Positions 1 through 7,045 of a stretch of DNA of 32,368 nt are shown piece after piece. Under the pieces are notes generated by a model. That model had not been told where the DNA came from and ran no database searches. It worked only from the letters and a program-made list of their open reading frames with translations. How positions within the stretch are numbered: the stretch's first letter is position 1; each line of letters begins with the position of its first letter. The position numbers were made by a program, and so were the translations under genes. Location: contig JAKPXC010000087.1 of the NCBI GenBank assembly GCA_029567705.1, positions 1 through 32,368 of the forward strand. Reading direction: 5' to 3'. Source of the stretch: Candidatus Cloacimonadota bacterium. GTDB taxonomy: Bacteria > Cloacimonadota > Cloacimonadia > Cloacimonadales > Cloacimonadaceae.

Positions 1-509
1 TGCTTCTTAAGGCGAAGCAGTACTCTCAGGAGAACTGGTTACCACTGCACTGGGCATTGATGATCGCTGCATATCCATTTTGGTACAATGTGGCTATTCA
101 AACCGGTAGGGTACTGGCTCTGCAAGAGAAAGTAACTCAGAAGCAAATATTTGATCGCTTGGTGGAACGTTATGGAGAACGTGCTACGGTCCTTAGAAAT
201 GCCAGATATGCAGTAAGGTCCTTTGTAGCCTGGAGTGTGTTGGAGGATACCGAGATAAAAGGTCGTTATAAGAAAAACGATCCTATGGCAGTATCTGACC
301 CGCAAATAATAGCTATGCTCTTTGAAGCTATGCTGATCTCTACACCTGAGCATAAAGCGCCGTTACGATCTTTAATAGCATCTCCAGCACTTTTTCCCTT
401 GTGTCTGGCAATGGACGTAGCTCAGCAGTCAATCGCTGCAAATCCGAGGCTTGTGAGTGATCATTTTGGAGACGGTGAGATTGTGATAGGATTGGCTCTC
501 CCATGCTAG
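1..509 (+). CDS. Unrecognised protein, 3' end only (runs off left edge)
   Basis: The reading frame is open from the left edge (first whole codon at position 3) to a TAG at 507-509, so this is the C-terminal part of a longer gene. A TTG at 57 could serve as a start, but in-frame coding-like sequence continues upstream (KQYSQENWLPLHWALMIAAY). The visible 168 residues are soluble and helix-rich. The stretch VTQKQIFDRLVERYG followed by a basic helix and a hydrophobic strand (RSFVAWSVLED) looks like a winged helix, which would suggest DNA binding; this is inference from pattern only. I do not recognise the family. A short reading frame starts 10 nt downstream (519-605) and looks like the beginning of a lost operon partner. 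Confidence 0.6.
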   Translation, partial: LLKAKQYSQENWLPLHWALMIAAYPFWYNVAIQTGRVLALQEKVTQKQIFDRLVERYGERATVLRNARYAVRSFVAWSVLEDTEIKGRYKKNDPMAVSDPQIIAMLFEAMLISTPEHKAPLRSLIASPALFPLCLAMDVAQQSIAANPRLVSDHFGDGEIVIGLALPC

Positions 510-518
510 GATCATGTT

Positions 519-605
519 ATGAGTAACATATCAATCTCTGCTAACATACGGGTTAGAGAAGATATTCCTATACTGGATTCTACCCCTCTAAGCAAAGTAA
601 TGTAA
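519..605 (+). pseudogene. 28-codon ORF, possible 5' remnant of a lost gene
   Basis: An ATG at 519 with AGGA about 8 nt upstream opens 28 codons (begins MSNISISANIRVRE, ends LSKVM) and stops at 603-605. It starts 10 nt after the preceding gene's stop, as an operon gene would. Its end lies directly beside a perfect 12-bp inverted repeat (611-647). The likeliest reading is the N-terminus of a gene whose remainder was removed by rearrangement. It could equally be a chance ORF. Confidence 0.3.
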
Positions 606-610
606 GTCGA

Positions 611-677
611 TTTGTGTTGCACCAAACACCATTTCGTGCAACACAAACGAATTAATGAATATTACATGCAACACAAC
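611..677. repeat. Perfect 12-bp inverted repeat plus a third half-site
   Basis: TTTGTGTTGCAC at 611-622 is the exact reverse complement of GTGCAACACAAA at 636-647, with a 13-nt loop. A third copy of the half-site (TGCAACACAAC) lies at 667-677. The array could be a hairpin, an operator or the scar of a mobile element. No T-run follows, so an intrinsic terminator is unlikely. Confidence 0.6.
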
Positions 678-792
678 CTATGCATCTTCACGATAGTCAA
701 TATCTTCCCCAGAATAGTAGGCTTGTTCAGAAGGTACATGTATTGTGATTCGATGTTCAGACGCTACATTGATACTTTTAGTAATTAAATCG

Positions 793-852
793 AAATATAG
801 GAATTCATATATCGATTTGGAGGCTCGAAATCGATATATGGATTCTCATATT
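793..852. repeat. 25-bp imperfect inverted repeat
   Basis: The arms at 793-818 and 828-852 are reverse complements apart from a few positions, around a 9-nt loop (GGAGGCTCG). The cores ATATATCGATTT and AAATCGATATAT match exactly. The arms are AT-rich and no gene lies beside them. The rest of 606-1000 holds a 19-bp palindrome at 961-979 (AAGCGACATGATGTCGCTT) and nothing else that I can interpret. Confidence 0.55.
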
Positions 853-1000
853 ATTGTTTCGCATACTGAAAGCATAATATGGATCTCCTGGTATTGACGA
901 TTATGCCCTCAAAGTGTGTGAGGTGAGGTAAGTCCGGAATTGCATTATCGCTCCATCGATAAGCGACATGATGTCGCTTCCACATCAAATGAATCCATCG

Positions 1001-1113
1001 TTACCAGGTTTTATTTATCCCCACCAGCGATGTGATTTCTTTGAATTCAAATCCATAGTGTTCATATATGGCCACCGCAGTGGCATTATTCGAGTAGACA
1101 TCCGGTTTGTTCC
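1001..1113 (-). pseudogene. GNAT acetyltransferase, C-terminal remnant
   Basis: Read on the minus strand, this stretch encodes VYSNNATAVAIYEHYGFEF and ends GINKTW followed by TAA at 1001-1003. N-x-x-A-x-x-x-Y-x-x-x-G-F is the hallmark end of GNAT N-acetyltransferases (acetyl-CoA binding and beta6 region). Just upstream in the gene's sense, at 1120-1208, sits an 89-bp palindromic repeat. The sequence beyond it (1209-1327) stays open in the same frame but no longer looks like a GNAT domain. The gene is therefore broken and only the last 35 or so codons survive. Which acetyltransferase it was cannot be told. Confidence 0.6.
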
Positions 1114-1119
1114 AAGAGG

Positions 1120-1208
1120 GTCGCCGAGTCTTCGCCGACTCTTGCAGGACTCTTCCCGAGCAAAGTGTTCGGGAAGAGTCGGCCAAGACACGGCGAAGAG
1201 TCGGCGAC
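1120..1208. repeat. 89-bp near-palindromic repeat, copy 1
   Basis: The whole unit reads almost the same on both strands. Inner arms GACTCTTCCCGA (1148-1159) and TCGGGAAGAGTC (1169-1180) are perfect around the loop GCAAAGTGT. The outer arms continue to GTCGCCGA at 1120 and TCGGCGAC at 1208. Further copies lie at 20839-20927 and 31496-31583. It disrupts a GNAT gene remnant. Because it stays open in several frames, it can generate spurious peptides rich in Arg and Ser. Confidence 0.85.
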
Positions 1209-1328
1209 GAATAAGCGACATCTTGTAGATTATTCGGAGTGTTCTTCAGATTTGCCAAGTCTTTTATTGTCAAAGTGGTGGGTGGTTTCGGAGGAAGGGG
1301 AAAAGTTTGATACGTTACCTGATACAAC

Positions 1329-1356
1329 CGTCATGCCAGCGAAGGCTGGCATCCAG
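1329..1356. repeat. Short palindrome of the GCCAGCGAAGGCTGGC type
   Basis: TGCCAGC-GAAG-GCTGGCA forms a 7-bp stem with a 4-nt loop inside a 28-bp unit repeated exactly at 20990-21017. Relatives with CCTGC/GCAGG stems occur inside the 277-bp repeats at 16919-17195 and 21315-21590. Translated, units of this family give PAKAGIQ or PAFAGMT, peptides often mis-annotated as protein. The general form recalls the small dispersed repeats of Neisseria (dRS3-like); that is only a likeness. Confidence 0.75.
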
Positions 1357-1403
1357 TAAAAACAACTACACAGCTCTTGATCAAGTAATTGTGCAAGGAC
1401 TGG

Positions 1404-1683
1404 ATTCCAGCCTTCGAGACTGTGTGAGAACTCTGAAATTCAGGAGAAGAGTCCCGTTAGGGACGACATTTTAGATAGTTCTACGATCCATATTACGATC
1501 CAGAGTTCCGTAGGATCGCCATTTTAGATAAGCTCATATGTATAGTCAAGAATGTTTTTAATTATCTAAAATGTCGTCCCGTTGGGACTCATTGCATCCT
1601 CAAGGAATCCTCGGTTGCTATCTGAAATATCGTCCCTAACGGGACTATCCGGAGACTTTTCACACAGTCTCCTTCGCTGGAAT
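1404..1683. mobile_element. MITE-like element with terminal inverted repeats, copy A (280 bp)
   Basis: The ends are inverted repeats of about 25 bp: ATTCCAG at 1404 followed by GAGACTGTGTGA, mirrored by TCACACAGTCTCC ending GGAAT at 1683. Inside, four modules each combine a GTCCC/GGGAC mini-hairpin or a variant with a CATTTTAGATA-type sequence. Two face right (near 1450 and 1503) and two face left (near 1560 and 1618), so the element is symmetric about roughly 1545. Similar elements lie at 16049-16308 and 31811-31998. There is no coding capacity. A non-autonomous transposable element or a structured RNA are both possible. Confidence 0.75.
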
Positions 1684-2000
1684 GACGGAGTGCCACGAAA
1701 AAGGGCTGAAGACCTCCCGGTCGACAGAGGCAGCATAGCTGCCTGGGGTAGAGGCCTCCGGCCTCTGTGGTGACGGGGACGTCCCCACCCCAATACAGCC
1801 CGGTTGAACTTGGCTAGAAAAAGCCCGGAGCCATAACCTTGCGGTTATGACCCCGGGGTGCATAATGAATGTGTTAATCTGTTTGAAGACTTCGGCTTCG
1901 CTGCCCGGCGTCTTGGGCAGCGCTTGAGCCCGGATTCGGTTTCATGAAGGCTTACGCTATTCCCTCAGCTTAATCAGGTATAGTTTACAAAATCTCATGG
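1684..2000. other. Gene-free stretch with GC-rich hairpins
   Basis: Between copy A of the MITE-like element and the next gene remnant I see only GC-rich hairpins. One is AGAGGCCTCCGGCCTCT (about 1751-1767). A larger one joins AGCCCGGAGCCATAACC to GGTTATGACCCCGGGG with the loop TTGC (about 1823-1858). No gene, tRNA or promoter is apparent. Confidence 0.5.
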
Positions 2001-3029
2001 TTACCTTCTTCTGGCCGCTGCGGAAGACGCTCTTACATGGTAGAATCTTGAGCTTTCGCTGGCTGTGGTGCTCCAGGTATTATCTGTGTAGGATCCGGTT
2101 TCATCCACTTCAAAGCTCCCATTTATTTCCGAACTGCTGTACACCACATAACTGGCTGCTCCGGGGACAGGATCCCAGGTGAGGGTGATGCTATCTCCCG
2201 AATTGGATATCTTTACGTTTTGCGGTATCGCCAAAGAGGTTTCGGCACCTGCCTGGAAAGCATCCACATATATGGGAGCTGCTCCCATCGTTTTTCCCAG
2301 CAGGCCAATCCGCAGGCGCGGAGTTCCCTGGAAACTCGAAAGGTCTATCTCGTGCATTTCCCAATAGGATTCCTCTGCCAATCTATCCCAATTCAACAGA
2401 ATTGTACCTACGTTGTGCCAGAGGATTCCATCGGTGGAAACCTGAACCTGAATGCCTTCATTGGGATAGGGAACCCTTCTTCCCATAGCATGGTGATACA
2501 TGGCAAATTGGAAAGGCTGAGTGCTTGGGCTGCTAAAATCCAGCCAGGGCGAAGTGAGCCTGCTGCTGTTGCCATCGCTGCCGGTACACAGTTCTGCCAT
2601 CAAGTCTCCGTCGTAAGGCAGGCAGCCATCCTCTCCCTCGTCCACAGCAAGCCAGACAGGATCGTCGTCTGTCTGGGTTCCATAATCCACCTGAACGAGA
2701 GACCAGCCCTCAGCCGGGAATACTTCAGTTTCAAATGATTCGGCAAAAGGCAGGGGGAATACTGACAATTTGGTAATGCTGAAATCATCGATTATCGCCG
2801 TATGGTACTCTTCAGAAGGTTCAAAGCGGATGGCGGGGAAGATGCTGAACGCCCGTGAGAGGGGTGGGATGATGATGTTATAGGTCTGGGCAGACCAGGC
2901 AGGCAGTTGGATACTCTGAATCGGCACGAAAGAAGCCGGATTGGAGCGGTTGGTCAGGTAGCCAACAGTTATATAGGCACCTATGCCGGAATTGGCACAT
3001 ACTCTCACCAACCTGTTCCATTTCCACAA
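2001..3029 (-). pseudogene. Choice-of-anchor J / FN3 exoprotein, 5'-truncated
   Basis: The 342 residues contain the end of one jelly-roll domain (AIIDDFSI, about 78-85), a second complete choice-of-anchor J (cleaved adhesin/MAM-like) domain from FAESFETEVFPAEGW through APIYVDAFQAG (about 94-256), and an FN3 domain (ITLTWDPVPGAASYVVY, about 275-330). Such domains occur in secreted and cell-surface proteins of the FCB group. The frame opens at a TTG in the middle of the first jelly roll, with a TGA only four codons upstream, and has no signal peptide. This is therefore the surviving 3' part of a larger exported protein. No FlgD-like sorting tail is present, so the 3' end may be altered too. Confidence 0.75.
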
Positions 3030-3156
3030 AGCCTTCCCTCAATCCTCGCTCGACCAATACCCGAAAAAGCTTGACTTGAATGATACTTAAGAATAAGGAG
3101 AAAAAAAAGGTCTGATGTCAAATATGATGGCCGGAAACTTACCTGAGAGGTGAAGC

Positions 3157-3528
3157 ATGGCAAAACCCAGATATGTCTTTTTTTTTGTTGCAGTTCTAAC
3201 GCTATTGGTGGTGGCGGGTTGTTGGTTTACCACAGAACCGAACCAGGTGGCAAAGCCCACATTTAACCTCCCCGGGGGAACTTATGAGTGTGGCCTGAGG
3301 ATCAGCATAGTCTGCGCCACTCCTGAGGTTACGATCTTCTACACGATGGACGGAAGCGAGCCAAATCTGGCTTCGCTCATATATACAGAACCGGTTAACA
3401 TCTTTCAAACAACAACTTTCAAGGCCAAAGCCTACAAGAACGGCATGCAGGGCAGTAATACAGCCAAAATAACCTATATCATCAGCAGTCTGCCCGTCCC
3501 GGAGAACTTCACCGATGTCCAAAAATAA
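3157..3528 (+). CDS. Lipoprotein with a chitobiase C-terminal-type domain
   Basis: The 123-aa protein starts with a lipoprotein signal peptide: KPR, a hydrophobic core, then the lipobox VVAGC with the lipidated Cys at residue 22. One CHB_HEX_C-type beta-sandwich repeat follows at about 33-110 (PGGTYECGLRISI, then TIFYTMDGSEP, then FKAKAYKNG), a module usually appended to surface hydrolases. GAGGTG precedes the ATG. The protein ends soon after the module with LPVPENFTDVQ, a sequence that usually leads into an FN3 domain. The gene may thus be a shortened form of a larger protein. No catalytic domain is present; a role in binding surface glycans is only a guess. Confidence 0.75.
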   Translation: MAKPRYVFFFVAVLTLLVVAGCWFTTEPNQVAKPTFNLPGGTYECGLRISIVCATPEVTIFYTMDGSEPNLASLIYTEPVNIFQTTTFKAKAYKNGMQGSNTAKITYIISSLPVPENFTDVQK

Positions 3529-3587
3529 AAAAAGCTCATTTACCCAGGATGTCTTTGGATCTCAGATTGATAAATGAGGAGTGTTTC

Positions 3588-4508
3588 ATGGCAAACAGAA
3601 AGTACGTATTGAGTATCATCTTCGCTATCAGCTTTATGCTGTTATGGGGGCAGGGTAGCAGTCCACTGGGGACAAACGAGGCTCATGATGCCCTGGCACG
3701 AGAGTTTTTCAGGCTCTATACACCGGAATCTGCATTGATGGAATCAATTGGTGAGAGATTGAGTATTATTTGGACTCCGATTATCATGGGTATGGTAAAC
3801 GACTTGGCTGATAATCCAGATAAACTTGAATCAACTGATTGGGACAGAATTGCTAGTGATTCACTCCCAAACAACATCAGTTACCCAGAACTTGAGGAGA
3901 TATGTATCCCTCTTATTCGAGAACAATTTTCCCCTACTGAACTGCAGGAATTGCTGCAATTCTTCTCAACTCCAACCGGCAGAAAGTACCTGGATCTTGT
4001 AGTTTTGAATAGTAACAACTATATGAACGTTGCATGGGAGCAGTATATCGCCATAGCAATGGCATCCGACGATACTGAGGATGATCTGCCGGATTCCAAT
4101 GCAGATTCTTACGTTGATATTGAGGCCTTGGAGCGCGCAATAGCCCAAATTGCGGATATCTATAGTAGTATCGAACATGCAAACCCGGCTCAGGGAGAGG
4201 ATAGGAATGTGGAGTTTATTCCCTACGATGATCCTCCTGTGCCAATCGGAACCATCAGTCCTGAGTATCCGGACTTTGCCAAACGTGCCGGGGTTCAGGG
4301 GACGGTTGTTTTGGAAGTAGAAGTTTACAGAGACGGTCAGGTAGGCGATATTCGGGTGAGAAGATCTGTTCAAGCTGGACCCGGAGGATTGGATGAAGCT
4401 GCAGTATCAGCAGTTCGCAGGATACGCTTCCAACCGGGCAAAAGCGCTGGAAGACCGGTTGATACCTTGCTCATCATTCCGGTGGAGTTTTCGTTATCCA
4501 GAGATTGA
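3588..4508 (+). CDS. TonB-family protein with DUF2059-like N-terminal domain
   Basis: I chose the ATG at 3588 (MANRKYVLS) because TGAGGA lies 9 nt upstream and a signal or anchor segment follows at once (residues 4-22). An earlier ATG at 3549 lacks both. The middle part (about 35-155) resembles DUF2059: PTELQELLQFFSTPTGRKYL is its typical helix. An acidic linker (EDDLPDSNAD) leads to a TonB C-terminal domain at about 218-306 (ISPEYPDFAKRAGVQGTVVL, AVRRIRFQPGK, IIPVEFSL). TonB domains couple inner-membrane proton motive force to outer-membrane receptors. No ExbB or ExbD is nearby, so this copy may have another periplasmic role. DUF2059 function is not well established. Confidence 0.8.
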   Translation: MANRKYVLSIIFAISFMLLWGQGSSPLGTNEAHDALAREFFRLYTPESALMESIGERLSIIWTPIIMGMVNDLADNPDKLESTDWDRIASDSLPNNISYPELEEICIPLIREQFSPTELQELLQFFSTPTGRKYLDLVVLNSNNYMNVAWEQYIAIAMASDDTEDDLPDSNADSYVDIEALERAIAQIADIYSSIEHANPAQGEDRNVEFIPYDDPPVPIGTISPEYPDFAKRAGVQGTVVLEVEVYRDGQVGDIRVRRSVQAGPGGLDEAAVSAVRRIRFQPGKSAGRPVDTLLIIPVEFSLSRD

Positions 4509-4959
4509 GCCCACTGAAGGAATTAGTTGCAGAGAGACTAGATTCGTAGATAAATCACTGTAGAGCTTACCGGATGTTCATACCGGGTCGCTCTGCACAT
4601 TGCGTTTATTATCCACGGATTTCCCCTGATACTAGAGCCTTAGAAGCGCTCATGCAACCCATATCAGTATCGGGTACAAGATTATCTCTCTTATTACGGG
4701 GTGGAGAAGAGTGATTTTCCTTATTCAGTATTTTTGTTTAAAAGGCTCAGTGTACGTTTCTGCCAATTCGGAGATTATCGGGAACAGCAAAACCGAACGA
4801 AGTGAGGATTTGGGGGTGATTTGACAGCCCAGTATCTTCTCTCCTTTCTCCTTTACTCCTTGTTCAAAAACAACTTATCTCTACTACTCTCTTCCTCTGT
4901 TTTAGGATAAATCCTCTGCTGTTCTCCGCTTTCCTCTGTGTCCTCTGTGGTTCAATAAG
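4509..4959. other. Intergenic region with a possible hairpin and a CT-rich degenerate repeat
   Basis: An imperfect GC-rich hairpin lies at about 4559-4600 (GTAGAGCTTACCGG paired with CCGGGTCGCTCTGC). It could end transcription of the TonB-family gene, although no T-run follows. From about 4845 to 4955 the plus strand is CT-rich and ends CCTCTGTGTCCTCTGTGGTT. The reverse complement of that last motif recurs, degenerate, at 31274-31360. No gene is seen. Confidence 0.4.
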
Positions 4960-6096
4960 TTACCAGATCAGCCCATCCTCGCGGATACGATAGGAGGGCA
5001 GTTCCGGAGCGGCAGGACTGGTAATCAGATAGCCGGTGGAGTATCTTTCATAGCGAAGTTTAAGCCGCTTACCCTGCCAATAGACGGGCTTTGCTCCCAA
5101 GCTGCGCAGACTTCGGGCATAATGGCCATGATCCATAAAGTATTGTTTCTGCAGATAATAGATCTGGCGCAGAGCTTCTTTAATCTCTTCACTGGCAGGT
5201 ATTTGGTAGGTGCCGGGAGTGGCAAGGCTACCCACCGGAAGGTTTGAGAAGAAGAGATAACCCCAGCGTTCCGGGTAGTGCATAGCGATCAAGCCCTGGG
5301 GGCTCCAAACCCAGTTATACTCCGGCTTTCCGGGAATCTTGACATAGTCTCCCTCCACGATCTGGGTCTCCCACTGCACGCGGGAGAAATTCAAGCGCCA
5401 AAAGTCACCATCCCGGGGAGGCATGGGCATATTGGCCAGTTCGGAAATTACGGCCAACGGAAGCTTCAATTCCACGCACCAAAGACTGTCCGTATCGGAG
5501 GGATCGTTGAGGCTCCCCTCTATCCCGATGGCATAGTCTATCGTTCTAATATCCCAAGCGTTTACTGCCACTTGATTGCGATCCCGGTAGGGCTTGATGA
5601 TCAGCAAGTCCCAAAGCGTGCCCAAAGCATTGAGCTCCAGTTCATAGTAGTCGTGAGTATCGCCATTGGGATCCAGGAAAATCTCAAAATCGTTGTCGTG
5701 AAAGATAACGGCATCCCTCTGGGTAAGTTTTGCCCAGATATGCGGTTCTTCCAGCACAGCAGCAAAGTAGATAAACTCTTCATCCCAGAGCATTTTAACC
5801 CTGGTGCGGTAATAGGGAAGCGGCTTCAAGTCGCCTTCGATATCCACAAAGTCTTCAGTCAAAGCTGCAGCCTGCCAGCTTGCTTCGGAGAACTCGCCAT
5901 CGATCACTATCTCATCGATGGGACGCATAGCTATGTAGCTGAGCGGAGCAAAATCTCCCGCCGGCACGGGGAAGGTCTCTGCCTGTAATACGCTATTTAC
6001 CACGCAGATAGCAAGCAACGCAAGGACAAGCATCTTGGAGCAGCGATAGGATATTGAAACTTGTCTTTTCATCCAGTTCAGGGCTCTATTCAGCAT
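4960..6096 (-). CDS. Secreted CBM9-like carbohydrate-binding protein
   Basis: The 378-aa protein has an N-terminal signal peptide (about 20-40, MLVLALLAICVVNSVLQAE) and a family 9-type carbohydrate-binding fold at about 52-285. Typical motifs are IDGEFSEASWQAA, VKMLWDEEFIYFAAVLEEPH, DNDFEIFLDPNGD and YYELELNALGTLWDL. After a proline-rich link, the last 75 residues (EEIKEALRQIYYLQKQYFMDHGHYARSL) resemble the post-helix part of type II secretion/type IV pseudopilins. The ATG at 6096 has AGGAG 8 nt upstream and overlaps the GH130 gene by 11 nt. A start at 6072 is possible but has no ribosome binding site. As the last gene of the glycan operon and its only exported non-transporter product, it may hold sugars at the cell surface or in the periplasm. 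Confidence 0.82.
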   Translation of the reverse strand: MLNRALNWMKRQVSISYRCSKMLVLALLAICVVNSVLQAETFPVPAGDFAPLSYIAMRPIDEIVIDGEFSEASWQAAALTEDFVDIEGDLKPLPYYRTRVKMLWDEEFIYFAAVLEEPHIWAKLTQRDAVIFHDNDFEIFLDPNGDTHDYYELELNALGTLWDLLIIKPYRDRNQVAVNAWDIRTIDYAIGIEGSLNDPSDTDSLWCVELKLPLAVISELANMPMPPRDGDFWRLNFSRVQWETQIVEGDYVKIPGKPEYNWVWSPQGLIAMHYPERWGYLFFSNLPVGSLATPGTYQIPASEEIKEALRQIYYLQKQYFMDHGHYARSLRSLGAKPVYWQGKRLKLRYERYSTGYLITSPAAPELPSYRIREDGLIW

Positions 6097-7045
6097 AAGC
6101 AGCTCCTATAAGTTCTTTAAGGTTATACTGCGCCAACGCTATGGAAGTATCTGCAACACCGTAATAAACGTTCACCAGAGCTTCAGGCAAAAGGAAGCCT
6201 TCCGGATCATAATCCCGGCTTAAAGCAGCCGTGGGAAAGACCACGCCGGGCACTTGGCCCACCAGTTCGTAATACTCGCGAGGCTCTAGGATATTGTATT
6301 TGCTGCGGGCAAGAGTGATCCAGGGACGCTCCAAATCCTGCAACGAAACGCCCATTTGATAGAGATTGGCGGAAGCAAAATGAGTGGCAACGCCGTGATA
6401 GATATGCAGCCAGCCTTCCCGGGTCTTGAGGGGAGTGGGTCCGGAGCCGATCAGTTCATCCCAATAATGCGGTCTTCCCGCAAAGATCGGGGCAAGTTCT
6501 TCCCAGTATTGCAGATCCGGTGATTGATAGGCCACAATCTGGGTGCCGGTCTTCACACCGTCGGAGCCGGCATAGTCATTGGGACGGGCAAACATGAGGT
6601 AATGGACACCGATCTTTTCCGGGAAAATCACGCCATTGCGCAAATCCTGATCCAGAGGCATGCCCAGATAGCGTAGCCGGTGAGTGTCCTCCAGCTCAAA
6701 GAAAGCCAGCCGGCAGCCCGCGCTTGTGTCCACTGCACAAACCACGATCAGGCGTTCTTCCAGCAGCACCGGACGGGGATCGTAGATGTGATAGACGGGA
6801 TAGGGAAAGCTTTCCATGCCGCAAATCTCCAGAGGCGTTTCCGCAATCTCAAAGGTTATGCCATCTGTGGAAGAAGCCGGGAGCAGAAAGGTCTCCCGTG
6901 CCCGGTTCTGCACCCGGAGGATCAGTTTGTAGAGCCCTTGCTGCATGTATCCGCCGGGATTGAAGACGGAACTGGGATCCAGCAAGCGTTTGTCGCTCTG
7001 AGGGATTAAGCCTCTGTGAATGATAGGATTATCGGGATAACGCAT
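6086..7045 (-). CDS. GH130 beta-mannoside phosphorylase
   Basis: Family GH130 enzymes split beta-1,4- or beta-1,2-mannosides with phosphate, giving mannose 1-phosphate. The 319-aa length and the five-bladed propeller motifs fit: NPII (6-9), VFNPGG (27-32), HIYDPRP with the probable proton donor Asp89 (86-92), MFARPND (151-157), GSGPTPLKTREGWLHIYHGV (200-219) and VYYGVADTSIALA (293-305). There is no signal peptide, so it is cytoplasmic. It overlaps the GH20 gene upstream by 17 nt and the CBM9-like gene downstream by 11 nt. Beside GH38 and GH20, the likely substrate is Man-beta-1,4-GlcNAc from N-glycan cores, as in Bacteroides N-glycan loci. Beta-mannooligosaccharides are the alternative, and the sequence alone does not decide. 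Confidence 0.88.
   Translation of the reverse strand: MRYPDNPIIHRGLIPQSDKRLLDPSSVFNPGGYMQQGLYKLILRVQNRARETFLLPASSTDGITFEIAETPLEICGMESFPYPVYHIYDPRPVLLEERLIVVCAVDTSAGCRLAFFELEDTHRLRYLGMPLDQDLRNGVIFPEKIGVHYLMFARPNDYAGSDGVKTGTQIVAYQSPDLQYWEELAPIFAGRPHYWDELIGSGPTPLKTREGWLHIYHGVATHFASANLYQMGVSLQDLERPWITLARSKYNILEPREYYELVGQVPGVVFPTAALSRDYDPEGFLLPEALVNVYYGVADTSIALAQYNLKELIGAAYAE

Noticed and set aside
1165-1359. Small ORF ending PAKAGIQ, and similar ORFs near 20835, 21229 and 21431
   Set aside because: These are translations of palindromic repeats, not genes. The same peptides appear in several frames and orientations at each copy.
6072-6096. Shorter start for the CBM9-like protein at 6072
   Set aside because: AGGAG stands at proper distance from the ATG at 6096, none precedes 6072, and an 11-nt overlap fits the operon's style.
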